From Ruegeria atlantica (lineage in GTDB: Bacteria > Pseudomonadota > Alphaproteobacteria > Rhodobacterales > Rhodobacteraceae), in NCBI RefSeq assembly GCF_013032455.1, contig NZ_WQCF01000004.1:186001-250000 (forward strand): DNA of 64,000 bases, read 5' to 3'. The notes below the pieces were generated by a model. That model saw only the letters and a program-made list of their open reading frames with translations, had not been told where the DNA came from and ran no database searches. The position numbers and the translations under genes are program-made. Shown here piece after piece: positions 28,098-37,093 of this stretch; positions within the stretch are counted from its first letter, which is position 1; every line of letters starts with the position of its first letter.

Positions 28098-28121
28098 GCA
28101 AACGAGCAGAAGGAACAAGAA

Positions 28122-28196
28122 ATGCTTAGGTTTATGGCTTTTGCCGCTCTGATAACGCTTGCCGCGTGCGATGTCCCGCTGATCCCTCTGATCTGA
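28122..28196 (+). CDS. 24-residue lipoprotein peptide
   Basis: ATG 28122 is preceded by AAGGA with eight bases between (AGAAGGAACAAGAA). The 24-residue product is almost entirely a lipoprotein signal with lipobox LITLAAC (Cys16), leaving an eight-residue mature tail ending PLIPLI. I recall similar tiny lipoproteins in roseobacters ending in VPLIPxI; if conserved, the product would be a lipid-anchored octapeptide, comparable to entericidin-type peptides in size only. It sits 25 bases after the carB terminator. Confidence 0.6.
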   Translation: MLRFMAFAALITLAACDVPLIPLI

Positions 28197-28275
28197 CAGG
28201 AGACGCAGCACTGTTTTCGCTTTCCCTGCGCTCAGGCTGGTCCCATCATGAGGACCTAAGCCAAACGAGGGAGCT

Positions 28276-28686
28276 GTGCGCCTTTACACCACATACGGAA
28301 CCAATAATCTTCCAAGGGCCATTCGGTTTTACGACGCGATCTTTTCCGTTTTAAACCAGCCGCGCCTTCCGGGGTGGAACGAAGGGCGCGCTGGTTGGGG
28401 AACAGAGCCTGATGCCGGAACCGGGTTTTGGATATGCACACCCTTTGACGGTAAAGCCGCGAGCGTGGGCAATGGGACGATGATGGCTTTCCCTGCCCGC
28501 AGCGCCAAACAGGTTCGGCGGTTCCATGCGGTTGGTCTAGAAAACGGTGGAGCTGATGAAGGCGCTCCGGGCACACGAGACTACTACGCACCTGATTTCT
28601 ATGTCGCCTATTTGCGCGACCCCGACGGCAACAAGCTGTCCTGTTTTTACTACCACTACGACCCGGCAAAAGATCCGGGCGACTGA
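28276..28686 (+). CDS. VOC-family (glyoxalase-like) protein
   Basis: 136 residues starting with GTG; CGAGGGAG upstream supports that start. A single VOC module pair: LPRAIRFYDAIFSVLNQP, then GTGFWICTPFDGKAA, HAVGLENGGADEGAPG and FYVAYLRDPDGNKLSCFYY. The metal-ligand pattern resembles the YP-type dioxygenase/glyoxalase I-like subgroup of short cytosolic enzymes; the substrate is unknown. Confidence 0.85.
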   Translation: MRLYTTYGTNNLPRAIRFYDAIFSVLNQPRLPGWNEGRAGWGTEPDAGTGFWICTPFDGKAASVGNGTMMAFPARSAKQVRRFHAVGLENGGADEGAPGTRDYYAPDFYVAYLRDPDGNKLSCFYYHYDPAKDPGD

Positions 28687-28705
28687 AACAGCCGCCCGGT
28701 AGCAT

Positions 28706-31700
28706 TTAGACCTTGGCCGCCTCACGCCTTTCATCCCGCGCAAATAACACGAGGTAAAAGACCGGAGCCGCAACCATGGTCAGGATCGTGGCAAAAGCCA
28801 ATCCCCCCATGATCGTCACCGCCATCGATCGGAAGAACGCGTCCGTCAGCAACGGTGCCATGCCCAGAATGGTGGTGATCGCCGCCAGCATCACAGGACG
28901 CAGACGCGAGACCGAGGCCTCGACGATAGCCTCACGCAAAGGTTTGCCGGTTTCGCGGACCAAGTCGATTTCTTCAACCAGCACGATGCCGTTTTTGATC
29001 AACATCCCCGACAGGCTGAGCAGGCCCAGCAGCGCTGTGAAGGTAAACGGCAGGCCCGTACCCAGCAGGCCAATCACGACCCCGTTCACCGACATCGGCA
29101 CCAGCAGCCAGATGATAATCGGTTGTCGAACCGCGTTGAAGATCAGAACCGAAATCAACACCATGATCAGCAGGCTGAGCGGCAATTGGCGCCCGAGGCT
29201 TTCATTTGCTTCACCCGCGTTCTCAAATTCACCGCCCCATTCCATCCGGTAGCCCGGCGGCAGTTCCATGCTTTCGATGGCCGCGCGCACCTCGGAGTGG
29301 ACCTGTGCCGCCGTCATGTCTGGCGGGATATCAGCCCCCACGGTGATCGTCAGCACCCTATCGCGACGATGGACCAGCGTGTTAAGCGCTTTGTAATCGA
29401 ACCCATCAACCATTTGCTCGACCGGGACAAACCTCTCGGACTGGTCCGAGAACACGACCTGATCCACAATCGAATAATCCCCGTCCGCAGGACGGCGCAG
29501 GATGATCGGAATCAGGCGATCCCGCTCGCGGAATTCCCCAGCAACGATTCCGTCCGTTGAAAACTGCAAGGTTGCGGCAATATCTTCTCGCGAGACTCCA
29601 GCAGTCTGGGCGCGTTCAGTCGCATAGATCGGTTGTACTGCCAGTTCCTGCTCGCGCCAATCGTGGTAGACGTTAAGCGCGTTTGGTGAGGCCTCATTCA
29701 TTTTCTGCACGGCCTCATCCGCCAGCGCGCGCAGCACCGCCGGATCACTGCCCGAGAACCGCGCTTGAATCGGATCACCGCCTCCGGGGCCGAAGATCAG
29801 GCGCTTGGTGCGGAACTTACCCTCGGGGAATTGTGCCTGACCAAACGCCTCCAGATCCGCTTGCAGCACTGGAATGTCATCCAACGTCTCAGTCCGGATG
29901 ATCATGTGCCCGTAGCTGGGGTTGGGTTTCTCGGCGGAATAGGTAAGCAGGAACCGGGTCGCGCCCTGCCCTACGAAGGTGGTGACCGACACAACATCAT
30001 CTCGTTCATTCAGCCAATCTTCGAACACAGCCATATCCGTGGCCGTACGCGCGATGGGCGTGCCCTGCGGCAGGTTGTAATGCACGAAGAACAGCGGTGT
30101 ATTCGAGTCAGGAAAGAACTGCTGTTTCACCAGCCCAAAGCCAGCAAAACATGCAGCCGTTACCCCGATCAACGCGGCAATCACCAGCCAACGCATCCGA
30201 AGCGCCCAGCTTAGGATCGCGCCATAGACGCGGAACATGATGCCACCATAGGCATCCACTGCACCCACTTTGCCTTGCTTGAAAAAGTAGTGGCCCAGCA
30301 TCGGTGTCACGGTCAGCGCCAGCACCCAGCTGAGCAACAGCGAAATCCCGATTACCGCGAACAGCGAGAACAGGAATTCACCCGTCGCATCCGGGCTGAG
30401 ACCGATCCCAGCGAACGCCATGATGCCAATGATCGTAGCCCCAAGTAGCGGTATCTGCGTCTTCGAGGCCGCCTCGTCCGCTGCGTCACGCGAATTCTTG
30501 CCTCGCAGCATGGCGATTTGCATCCCCTCGGCCACCACGATGGCGTTGTCCACCAGCATCCCCATCGCGATGATCAAGGCACCCAATGAAATCCGCTCCA
30601 TCTCAATTGAGAAGATCGACATGAACAGCAGCGTCCCCACTACCGTCAGCAACAGGGTTGAACCAACGACAACGGCTGCACGCCACCCCATGAAGATACC
30701 CAGCACCGCAACCACGATGCTAACTGACAAGGCCAGATTTACCAGAAAGTCGTTCGAGGCCTGCTCGACCACCACGTGCTGCTGATAGATTGGCAGGATT
30801 TCAACTCCATATGGAATCTGTGAATCCAGCTCGGCGAGTTTTGCATCGGCTCGTTGGCCTACTTCGACAATGTTCTCGGTCGAAAGACCCGCGATGCCCA
30901 ACGTAAACGCCTCGGTGCCGTTGAACCGGATCATGACCTCGGGGTCTGTCTGACGCCCCCTGGAAACATGCGCCATATCGAAAAGATTGATTACCTGCCC
31001 TTGCGATCCCAGGGACAACCCGGCGATGGCCGACACGGTGTCCGACCCTTCGGCGGTCAGAATCGTGGTGCGGTCATTTTCCGTCCGGACTGAGCCCGAA
31101 GCATTCACCGAATCCGCGTTGGCGATCGCCTCGTTGATGGCTGTGATGGGGACATTCTGGTTCACGGAAATGGCCAGATCTGGTTCGACAAAGATCGCCT
31201 CGTCCGGCAAACCCATCACCTCGACATCCGCAACGCCGGGAACAGTCAGCAATTCGCGCCGCAAAAAGGTGGATAGCTCATGTTTCTCGGCGTCTGAAAA
31301 CCCTTCGGCTGTGACAGCGTAAAACAGGCCGAACACGTCGCCGAATCCGTCATTCACCAGTGGCGGGCTTACACCTGACGGCAATGTGCGTGATGCGTCG
31401 CGCACCTTGGCCCGCAGCTTAGTCCAGATTTCGGGAAGTTCGGTACCGTCATAGGTCGACTTGATCTCGACCTCGATCAGCGAAAATCCGGGCTGGTTGA
31501 CCGAGGTGATCGTATCGACCTCGCCCATCTGCTGGATGGCAGATTCCAATGGTTCTGAGACCTCCAGCGCCACTTCTTCCGCTGTGGCACCGGGGTATTG
31601 AGTTGCAATGACGGCGTTCTTGATGGTGAAGGCCGGGTCTTCCAGACGACCCAATGACAGGAATCCCCAGATGCCCCCAAACAGGGCAATCAGGATGATC

Positions 31701-31747
31701 AGCCACGTATAGATCGGCCGGTCGATTGAGGCGCGCGCAATGTTCAT
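28706..31747 (-). CDS. RND efflux transporter permease
   Basis: 1013 residues, the AcrB/HAE-1 superfamily inner-membrane proton-drug antiporter. Twelve membrane helices in the usual arrangement: one at the N-terminus (TWLIILIALFGGIWGF), then six from about residue 330, and the second set after 850. Helix 4 has LIIAMGMLVDNAIVVAEG with the proton-relay Asp. PGATAEEVALEVSEPLESAIQQM is the pore-domain start. Start at MNIARASIDRP with GAGGG upstream; 10 bases after the adaptor gene. An outer-membrane channel gene is absent. Confidence 0.93.
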   Translation of the reverse strand: MNIARASIDRPIYTWLIILIALFGGIWGFLSLGRLEDPAFTIKNAVIATQYPGATAEEVALEVSEPLESAIQQMGEVDTITSVNQPGFSLIEVEIKSTYDGTELPEIWTKLRAKVRDASRTLPSGVSPPLVNDGFGDVFGLFYAVTAEGFSDAEKHELSTFLRRELLTVPGVADVEVMGLPDEAIFVEPDLAISVNQNVPITAINEAIANADSVNASGSVRTENDRTTILTAEGSDTVSAIAGLSLGSQGQVINLFDMAHVSRGRQTDPEVMIRFNGTEAFTLGIAGLSTENIVEVGQRADAKLAELDSQIPYGVEILPIYQQHVVVEQASNDFLVNLALSVSIVVAVLGIFMGWRAAVVVGSTLLLTVVGTLLFMSIFSIEMERISLGALIIAMGMLVDNAIVVAEGMQIAMLRGKNSRDAADEAASKTQIPLLGATIIGIMAFAGIGLSPDATGEFLFSLFAVIGISLLLSWVLALTVTPMLGHYFFKQGKVGAVDAYGGIMFRVYGAILSWALRMRWLVIAALIGVTAACFAGFGLVKQQFFPDSNTPLFFVHYNLPQGTPIARTATDMAVFEDWLNERDDVVSVTTFVGQGATRFLLTYSAEKPNPSYGHMIIRTETLDDIPVLQADLEAFGQAQFPEGKFRTKRLIFGPGGGDPIQARFSGSDPAVLRALADEAVQKMNEASPNALNVYHDWREQELAVQPIYATERAQTAGVSREDIAATLQFSTDGIVAGEFRERDRLIPIILRRPADGDYSIVDQVVFSDQSERFVPVEQMVDGFDYKALNTLVHRRDRVLTITVGADIPPDMTAAQVHSEVRAAIESMELPPGYRMEWGGEFENAGEANESLGRQLPLSLLIMVLISVLIFNAVRQPIIIWLLVPMSVNGVVIGLLGTGLPFTFTALLGLLSLSGMLIKNGIVLVEEIDLVRETGKPLREAIVEASVSRLRPVMLAAITTILGMAPLLTDAFFRSMAVTIMGGLAFATILTMVAAPVFYLVLFARDERREAAKV

Positions 31748-31757
31748 CTGTCCGCCC

Positions 31758-32795
31758 TCAATTCGCAAAGCCGGCAAAGCGGCGCACGGCCTGTCCATCG
31801 GTCAGCGCGCTTCCACCCGCGACAACGATTTCGTCACCATCCGACAAGCCCCTCAGCACCCGAACTTCGCCGGTTTGGGTCGGTTCGATAGTGACAGATA
31901 CGTGCTTGATGGTGCCTTCATCTGCTCCCGTTGGCGAAAACACCATGACGCCCAGCGCACCATCAGCGCCTGCCACAATGGCTGACGCCGGAATGATGAT
32001 ACCGGTTCGGCCATCTTGCACCTGAACATTCACAGTCACGGACGAACCCGGCAAAATTTGCAGCCCTTCGGGCGGGGTCAGGCCAAACTGGATGCGGAAG
32101 GTCTGCCCGACAGTCGAGCTTTCAGCGTCAAACTCACGAACCTGAAGAGGGAAAACCTCGTCACTGACCGGGAACTTGGCTGTGATCGAGATGTCTTCTT
32201 CCTGACCCGAACGCTGGAAGAGAATTTCAGGCACATCGACTTCGATCCGCAACTCGGACATGTCGTGAATGCGTACGATGGGCGCGCCAGCGGACACGGT
32301 GGTAAAGGCTTCGACCGCCCGGCTGGACACCAGTGCATCGAACGGCGCAGTCAGAGTGGCGTGTTCCAGATCATATTCCGCATCCCGCACAGCGATATCG
32401 GCCAGTTGCGCTTCGGTCTCGGCATCGTCCACGGCCACTTGGCTGGCGGCAGTGCCACGCAAACGCGACAGGCGGGCCACGGTGCGGTCAGCCTGATCCT
32501 TTTGCAAAACTGCGCGGTCGTAACGACGCTGAAACGGAGCCTTGTCTAATTGCGCGATCAACTCACCCTTGGGAATTACAAAGCCTTCGGTCACCGGCAT
32601 CTCGACGATTTGACCAGATACCTGAAAGGCCAGATCAACGGTTTGCCGCGCTGCAACCCGTCCAAAAAACTGTCGTGAAAAGCCTGGCGCGGTTTCACGC
32701 ACCTGCATCAGCTTGACCGGCTTTGCAGTGTTTTGTGCAAGTACCGGCGTCGTCAGTGTGATCAAAGCCGCAGTCAGAACAGAGAGGAGTTTCAT
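31758..32795 (-). CDS. RND efflux membrane-fusion (adaptor) protein
   Basis: 345 residues. Sec signal (MKLLSVLTAALITLTTPVLA), then the lipoyl half FGRVAARQTVDLAFQVSGQI, a short helical hairpin (about 85-140), the second lipoyl half ATLTAPFDALVSSRAVEAF, a beta-barrel domain and the membrane-proximal domain ending VVAGGSALTDGQAVRRF. It bridges the RND pump and an outer-membrane channel. The start overlaps the marR gene by 4 bases (ATGA). Confidence 0.93.
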   Translation of the reverse strand: MKLLSVLTAALITLTTPVLAQNTAKPVKLMQVRETAPGFSRQFFGRVAARQTVDLAFQVSGQIVEMPVTEGFVIPKGELIAQLDKAPFQRRYDRAVLQKDQADRTVARLSRLRGTAASQVAVDDAETEAQLADIAVRDAEYDLEHATLTAPFDALVSSRAVEAFTTVSAGAPIVRIHDMSELRIEVDVPEILFQRSGQEEDISITAKFPVSDEVFPLQVREFDAESSTVGQTFRIQFGLTPPEGLQILPGSSVTVNVQVQDGRTGIIIPASAIVAGADGALGVMVFSPTGADEGTIKHVSVTIEPTQTGEVRVLRGLSDGDEIVVAGGSALTDGQAVRRFAGFAN

Positions 32796-33259
32796 TTCGT
32801 CAATCCCTCGGGAATTCCTGTTTTCAGGATGTTGTCTCGGATTTTACGCGCCAGTCGCGCGAATTCGACAGTTTCTTCGGCAGTCAGCCCAGAGGCACGG
32901 CGAAAAAGATCCCCGGCTTCGGCCACCAACATATCTCGGGCACCTTCACCCTGATCGGTCAGAACCAGCAACCAAGCACGGCGGTCTTCAGGGTCACGTT
33001 TACGGGTTAGGTACCCCGCCTTTTCCAGACTATCGGCCGTGGCAGTGATGGTCGATGGAACGCTCAGCATGTCCGCCGCCAGAACCCCCATACGCTTGGG
33101 TTGGTCGAGCTTGATAAGCATGTGGCATTCCGGATGGCTCAGGTCCGTTTCCATGCAGTTAAACGTCTCTTCCAGTTTCCAATACAGGGCATACACCCCC
33201 ATGATCGACTGGATTTCCGGGCTCAGGCGGCCAAGCCTGGTACTGATATCGTCTTGCAT
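32792..33259 (-). CDS. MarR-family transcriptional regulator
   Basis: 155 residues. Winged-helix: MGVLAADMLSVPSTITATADSLEKAGYLTRKRDPEDRRAWLLVLTDQG, with recognition helix PSTITATADSL and the wing DPEDRR. It is first of the marR-adaptor-pump operon, so it probably represses its own operon and responds to a pump substrate. ATG 33259 is preferred to the frame from 33292, which would start inside the promoter. A palindromic operator candidate lies at 33295-33323. Confidence 0.92.
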   Translation of the reverse strand: MQDDISTRLGRLSPEIQSIMGVYALYWKLEETFNCMETDLSHPECHMLIKLDQPKRMGVLAADMLSVPSTITATADSLEKAGYLTRKRDPEDRRAWLLVLTDQGEGARDMLVAEAGDLFRRASGLTAEETVEFARLARKIRDNILKTGIPEGLTK

Positions 33260-33294
33260 GAAATTTTCCCGTGTGAGCCCGACAGGCCACATAC

Positions 33295-33323
33295 TTCATA
33301 TTCTGAACTATTCAAGATGTGAA
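33295..33323. promoter_or_regulatory. Imperfect palindrome, probable MarR operator
   Basis: Two 13-base arms, TTCATATTCTGAA and TTCAAGATGTGAA, separated by CTA; 10 of 13 positions are symmetric. It lies 36 bases upstream of the marR start and 104 bases before the synthase gene on the other side, so it could control both. Confidence 0.5.
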
Positions 33324-33426
33324 CCTAAATTTGACGAATACCCGTATGTTCCGTTGGGTCACCATCCCTTGATCAAAGCCTGCCACAACTGCATTTTAAG
33401 CAAATTCGATACCTTCAGGACCCGCC

Positions 33427-34551
33427 ATGTATACGCCCGCAATCACCGGCACAGGTGTTTTCACACCCGAGAACGTCATCACCAATGCCGAACTCGTCAC
33501 TGCATTCAACGCATTTACCGACAAGCAGAATGCCAAGAACGCCGACGCGATTGCGGCGGGTGAGGTCGAGCCTATGCAGCACTCCTCGGAAGAGTTCATC
33601 CTCAAGGCATCGGGCATCCAGAACCGCTATGTGATGAACAAGTCCGGCGTTTTGGACCCGGACGTGATGCATCCCCAGCTGCGCCAGCGCGCGGATGACG
33701 AACCCGGCATCATGACCGAGATGGCCGTGGACGCCTGCAAAAAGGCACTGGAGCAGGCGGGCCGCAGTGCCGAGGATGTCGATCTGGTGATCTGCGCCGC
33801 ATCGAACCACGAACGCGCCTATCCCGCGATAGCGATTGAGATTCAGCAGGCACTGGGGATCAAAGGCTTTGGTTTCGATATGAATGTCGCCTGTTCCTCG
33901 GCCACGTTCGGCATTCAGGCGGCAGCGGACATGATCCGCTCGGGTTCGGTCCGGTCGGCGCTGGTGGTGAACCCCGAGATTTGTTCGGGCCATCTGGAGT
34001 GGCGCGACCGCGATTGCCATTTCATCTTTGGCGATGTGGCGACCGCCACCCTGATCGAACGGATCGAAGACGCGACGGGGCCGCATTTCGAAATCCTCTC
34101 GACCCGCTGCGCCACGTCGTTCTCAAACAATATCCGCAACAACAACGGTTTCCTGCGCCGCTCGCGCCCCGATGGGGTGATCGACCGGCGCGACATGCAG
34201 TTCATGCAGAACGGCCGCAAGGTGTTCAAGGAAGTGCTGCCGATGGTCAGCAAACATATCTCGGACCACATGGCGTCCGAGGGAGTGGCCAGCGGCGACC
34301 TGAAACGCCTGTGGCTACATCAGGCCAACAAGACGATGAACGATTTCATCGGTAAAAAGGTGCTGGGCCGTGAGCCAGAAGCGGGAGAGCAACCCAACAT
34401 CCTGCAGGACTATGCCAACACATCCTCAGCCGGCTCGATCATCGCGTTTTCAAAGTACTCGGATGATCTTGCGGAAGGGGATGTCGGGCTGATCTGCTCT
34501 TTCGGCGCGGGATATTCGGTGGGATCGGTGATCGTGAAGCGGCACGGGTGA
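33427..34551 (+). CDS. Beta-ketoacyl-ACP synthase III-family enzyme
   Basis: 374 residues, longer than FabH (~320). Catalytic triad: Cys in NVACSSATFGIQAAADM, His in WLHQANKTMNDFIG, Asn in DYANTSSAGSIIAF. The longer sequence with FFRDRD-like HLEWRDRDCHFIFGDVATA resembles the P. aeruginosa PA3286 group, which I recall as accepting medium-chain acyl-CoA and bringing them into fatty-acid synthesis. AGGA lies just upstream. Divergent from the efflux operon. Confidence 0.87.
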   Translation: MYTPAITGTGVFTPENVITNAELVTAFNAFTDKQNAKNADAIAAGEVEPMQHSSEEFILKASGIQNRYVMNKSGVLDPDVMHPQLRQRADDEPGIMTEMAVDACKKALEQAGRSAEDVDLVICAASNHERAYPAIAIEIQQALGIKGFGFDMNVACSSATFGIQAAADMIRSGSVRSALVVNPEICSGHLEWRDRDCHFIFGDVATATLIERIEDATGPHFEILSTRCATSFSNNIRNNNGFLRRSRPDGVIDRRDMQFMQNGRKVFKEVLPMVSKHISDHMASEGVASGDLKRLWLHQANKTMNDFIGKKVLGREPEAGEQPNILQDYANTSSAGSIIAFSKYSDDLAEGDVGLICSFGAGYSVGSVIVKRHG

Positions 34552-34744
34552 CGGTCGGTTTCCCGAATTCACACAAGAGAGTATTCGACTAACTGCTTTG
34601 AGCCTAAACTGACATCTGCATTTCACCATGCGGACCAATTGTTTTGGTATCAAAATGTGAGAATGGCTTGTAGCGTCGAATCAGGTCTTTGCAAATATTC
34701 CAATGAACTCACGACTTAAAGATATTTCGTTTTAGGAGAACAAC

Positions 34745-35611
34745 TTGACTGAACACATAACTCTCAGAGATGGTAGAACGCTCGCTTTCAGCACTTACGG
34801 CGACCCAAACGGAACACCTGTGATTTTTAGCCATGGGTTTTCCGACTCTCACGTCATTCGTCAACCTGACGACAACCTAACCGCTTCGCTTGGAGTGCGA
34901 TGGATTGCAGCGGACCAACCCGGTGTCGGAGGGTCGAGTCCGAAAAAGGATCGGAAAATGGTCGACTGGGGCGTAGATATGGAGGATCTGGCGGATCATC
35001 TTGGCCTTGATACCTTCAACGTGGCGGGCCATTCCGGAGGCGGCCCCCACGCTTTGGCGGTGGCATTTCACATGCCCGAACGTGTGCGCAAGGTAGCGCT
35101 CGCTTCTCCTGTGGCGCCATTCGATGAGCCCGGCGTTACCAAAATGCTGGTACTGCAGGATCTGAAGACCATTGCGAAACTGCGCCATCTAACCCTGCTG
35201 ATCCGTTGGGCAGAACGTATGGGCGCCAAAAGTGCTTTGAAAGACATCCCTTCATATGTGGAGTCTGTCGTTGATCAAATGCCCAACGAAGCCAAAACAA
35301 TACTCCGCAATCCAAAGCAGCAAGCCTTATTCGAAGAAAACTTTCGCCTCGGTTATCAACAACACGAGGAAGGTGTTTTCGAAATGACGATGGCTCTTTG
35401 GGATTGGGGGTTTTCGCCAAAGGAAATCCAGCAACCGGTTGAGATGTTTTATGGCACTGCGGACGACATTATCTCACCGGAAATGCCTCGACACCTTTGC
35501 TCTGAGCTTCCCAACTGCACAGCGCACGAGTGGTCGGGCGCAGGACACTATGGGTTTGTGGATCGCGAGCGGTGGACCGAATTTGTCGGCGCGGTCGCAA
35601 GTCTGTCGTAG
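34745..35611 (+). CDS. Alpha/beta hydrolase
   Basis: 288 residues starting with TTG; AGGAG six bases upstream supports it. Oxyanion region SHGFSDSH, nucleophile elbow GHSGGGPHAL (Ser), late acid near FYGTADDII and His in WSGAGHYGF. The lid region (about 130-200) is helical. The substrate is unknown. The 193 bases upstream are visibly more AT-rich than the neighbours and hold no gene I can support, which hints at acquisition. Confidence 0.85.
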   Translation: MTEHITLRDGRTLAFSTYGDPNGTPVIFSHGFSDSHVIRQPDDNLTASLGVRWIAADQPGVGGSSPKKDRKMVDWGVDMEDLADHLGLDTFNVAGHSGGGPHALAVAFHMPERVRKVALASPVAPFDEPGVTKMLVLQDLKTIAKLRHLTLLIRWAERMGAKSALKDIPSYVESVVDQMPNEAKTILRNPKQQALFEENFRLGYQQHEEGVFEMTMALWDWGFSPKEIQQPVEMFYGTADDIISPEMPRHLCSELPNCTAHEWSGAGHYGFVDRERWTEFVGAVASLS

Positions 35612-35696
35612 CAAGTGAAAGGCAGCAATGTCGGCAAATCAGGTGTTCAAAGCTCGTGTCGGCAGCTTTTCCTCACAGGAAGATCAGCGATCAGCC

Positions 35697-36158
35697 TCAG
35701 CTCACGCTTTCCTCCTCCAGATGCAGCTTCATCTCGATCAACACCTGTTGCAACTGGCTGGTTTCTTTCAGCAGACGCTTGGCTTCATTCACGGTAATGA
35801 TTCCGTCTTCGATGGCGGCTTGATATTCGGTCATCAGCATCGCGAAGCGCTGGCTTAACGCAATAACGTCTGAGTTCACCCCTCCGGTACGCGGTTTGTC
35901 CGAGTTGCGACCGTCATAGGACAAGGTGATGTTCTTAAGATCGGCCAGGGCAGACGTGACGTGCGGATAGCTGGATACGGCCTCAAGCCGAGCGACAGCA
36001 TCGACAGGCATAAACCGGTCGGCATGTTCTGCGTTGTCTGAATAATACCGCCCCAGTGTCGCCTTGGATTTGCCGGTGATCTCACACGCAGATTCGATAC
36101 CGACATCTTTGACCAATGCTTCTGTATGCTTTTTCAGATAAGCCCCGATATCTGCCAT
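35697..36158 (-). CDS. Small HTH regulator, CII-like
   Basis: 153 residues. An N-terminal helix-turn-helix candidate at residues 21-45 (IESACEITGKSKATLGRYYSDN) recalls phage CII-type regulators, followed by DRFMPVDAVARLEAV. The C-terminal third is a predicted coiled coil (ITVNEAKRLLKETSQLQQVLIEMKLHLEEE). I cannot name a family. The start at 36158 has AAAGGT upstream; the longer frame to 36230 has no start signal. Probably a chromosomal rather than phage gene, since no other phage genes surround it. Confidence 0.6.
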   Translation of the reverse strand: MADIGAYLKKHTEALVKDVGIESACEITGKSKATLGRYYSDNAEHADRFMPVDAVARLEAVSSYPHVTSALADLKNITLSYDGRNSDKPRTGGVNSDVIALSQRFAMLMTEYQAAIEDGIITVNEAKRLLKETSQLQQVLIEMKLHLEEESVS

Positions 36159-36386
36159 GTTATTACCTTTGCTGCCTGCCTCACCCACAACATCTGCCAT
36201 TGTGGGGGAAAGGGACAGGAAATTTCCCATACTCTAGTCATAATTGAAATGTCATATATTGGCTATCCCTCAGATATGCAGGGGTTTTGTGAGTGAGTGG
36301 CGGCCGTTCCGGCCGGTAACGAGTGCTTGCGGGGCGCTATTTCAGCCTCGCACTTTGTAGGCCGCATGTTGGCCGACGGCGTCGCT

Positions 36387-36439
36387 GTTGTAGGCGTGGG
36401 GGATCCATCCCCTTTGAGCATACGCTCTGCCCCTGCAAC
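36387..36439 (+). ncRNA. Predicted three-way-junction RNA upstream of tdk
   Basis: GTTGTAGG (36387-36394) pairs with CCTGCAAC (36432-36439), seven Watson-Crick pairs and one G-U. Inside lie two hairpins: GGGGA-TCCA-TCCCC (36399-36412) and GAGC-ATAC-GCTC (36416-36427). Another hairpin, CGGCC-GTTCC-GGCCG, lies at 36301-36315. The whole precedes tdk by 75 bases, so it may be a leader element. The structure is by eye only. Confidence 0.35.
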
Positions 36440-36514
36440 AACAACGGCGGCGTCGCATCTTTAACGGCTTTTGGTACCTTGCCCAGACTGGTCTTGCCAT
36501 TTAGACCCGGGCGC

Positions 36515-37093
36515 ATGGCAAAGCTTTACTTCAATTATTCCACCATGAACGCGGGCAAATCGACCGTGTTGCTGCAGGCTTCGCACAACTATCGTGAGAG
36601 AGGCATGGACACCTATCTGATGACCGCGGCGCTGGACGGGCGCGCCGGTGTCGGCAAGATCGCCTCACGGATCGGGATATCCGCTGACGCAGACACCTTC
36701 GTGGCCGGAGATAACGTCTTTGTGATGATCGAAGCGCGACTGAGCCAAGGCAAGGTCGCCTGTGTTTTCGTGGATGAGGCGCAGTTCCTGACCGAAGAAC
36801 AGGTTTGGCAACTGGCACGCGCCGTTGATGACCTGAAAGTGCCGGTTCTGGCCTATGGGTTGAGGGTAGATTTTCAGGGGCGCCTATTTCCAGGCTCAGC
36901 GGCCTTGCTGGCGCTGGCCGATGAAATGCGCGAGGTCCGCACGATCTGCAAATGCGGGCGCAAAGCGACTATGGTGATACGCCAGGATGAGAACGGAAAC
37001 ACCATCACCGAAGGCGCGCAGGTGCAGATTGGCGGGAACGAGACCTATGTTTCGCTTTGCCGCAAACACTGGCGCGAGGCGGTCGGCCCCTAA
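36515..37093 (+). CDS. tdk: Thymidine kinase
   Basis: 192 residues, type II thymidine kinase (salvage of thymidine with ATP). P-loop MNAGKSTVLLQA, Walker B-like VFVDEAQFL, lasso region YGLRVDFQGRLFPGSAALLALAD. The zinc-site Cys are CKCGRKA and LCRKHW; the first two ligands sit in TICKCG and one later position is Cys-x-x-His. The true start is ATG 36515 (MAKLYFNYSTM); the longer upstream frame is not conserved in type. Converges on the dehydrogenase gene with a 4-base overlap. Confidence 0.94.
   Translation: MAKLYFNYSTMNAGKSTVLLQASHNYRERGMDTYLMTAALDGRAGVGKIASRIGISADADTFVAGDNVFVMIEARLSQGKVACVFVDEAQFLTEEQVWQLARAVDDLKVPVLAYGLRVDFQGRLFPGSAALLALADEMREVRTICKCGRKATMVIRQDENGNTITEGAQVQIGGNETYVSLCRKHWREAVGP

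Noticed and set aside
35697..36158. Prophage remnant suggested by a CII-like regulator
   Set aside because: No integrase, terminase or attachment repeats occur around it; flanking genes are ordinary chromosomal genes.
36323..36514. Upstream extension of the tdk frame
   Set aside because: The extra 64 residues look random (Arg- and Cys-rich), and the family starts at MAKLYFNYSTM (36515).
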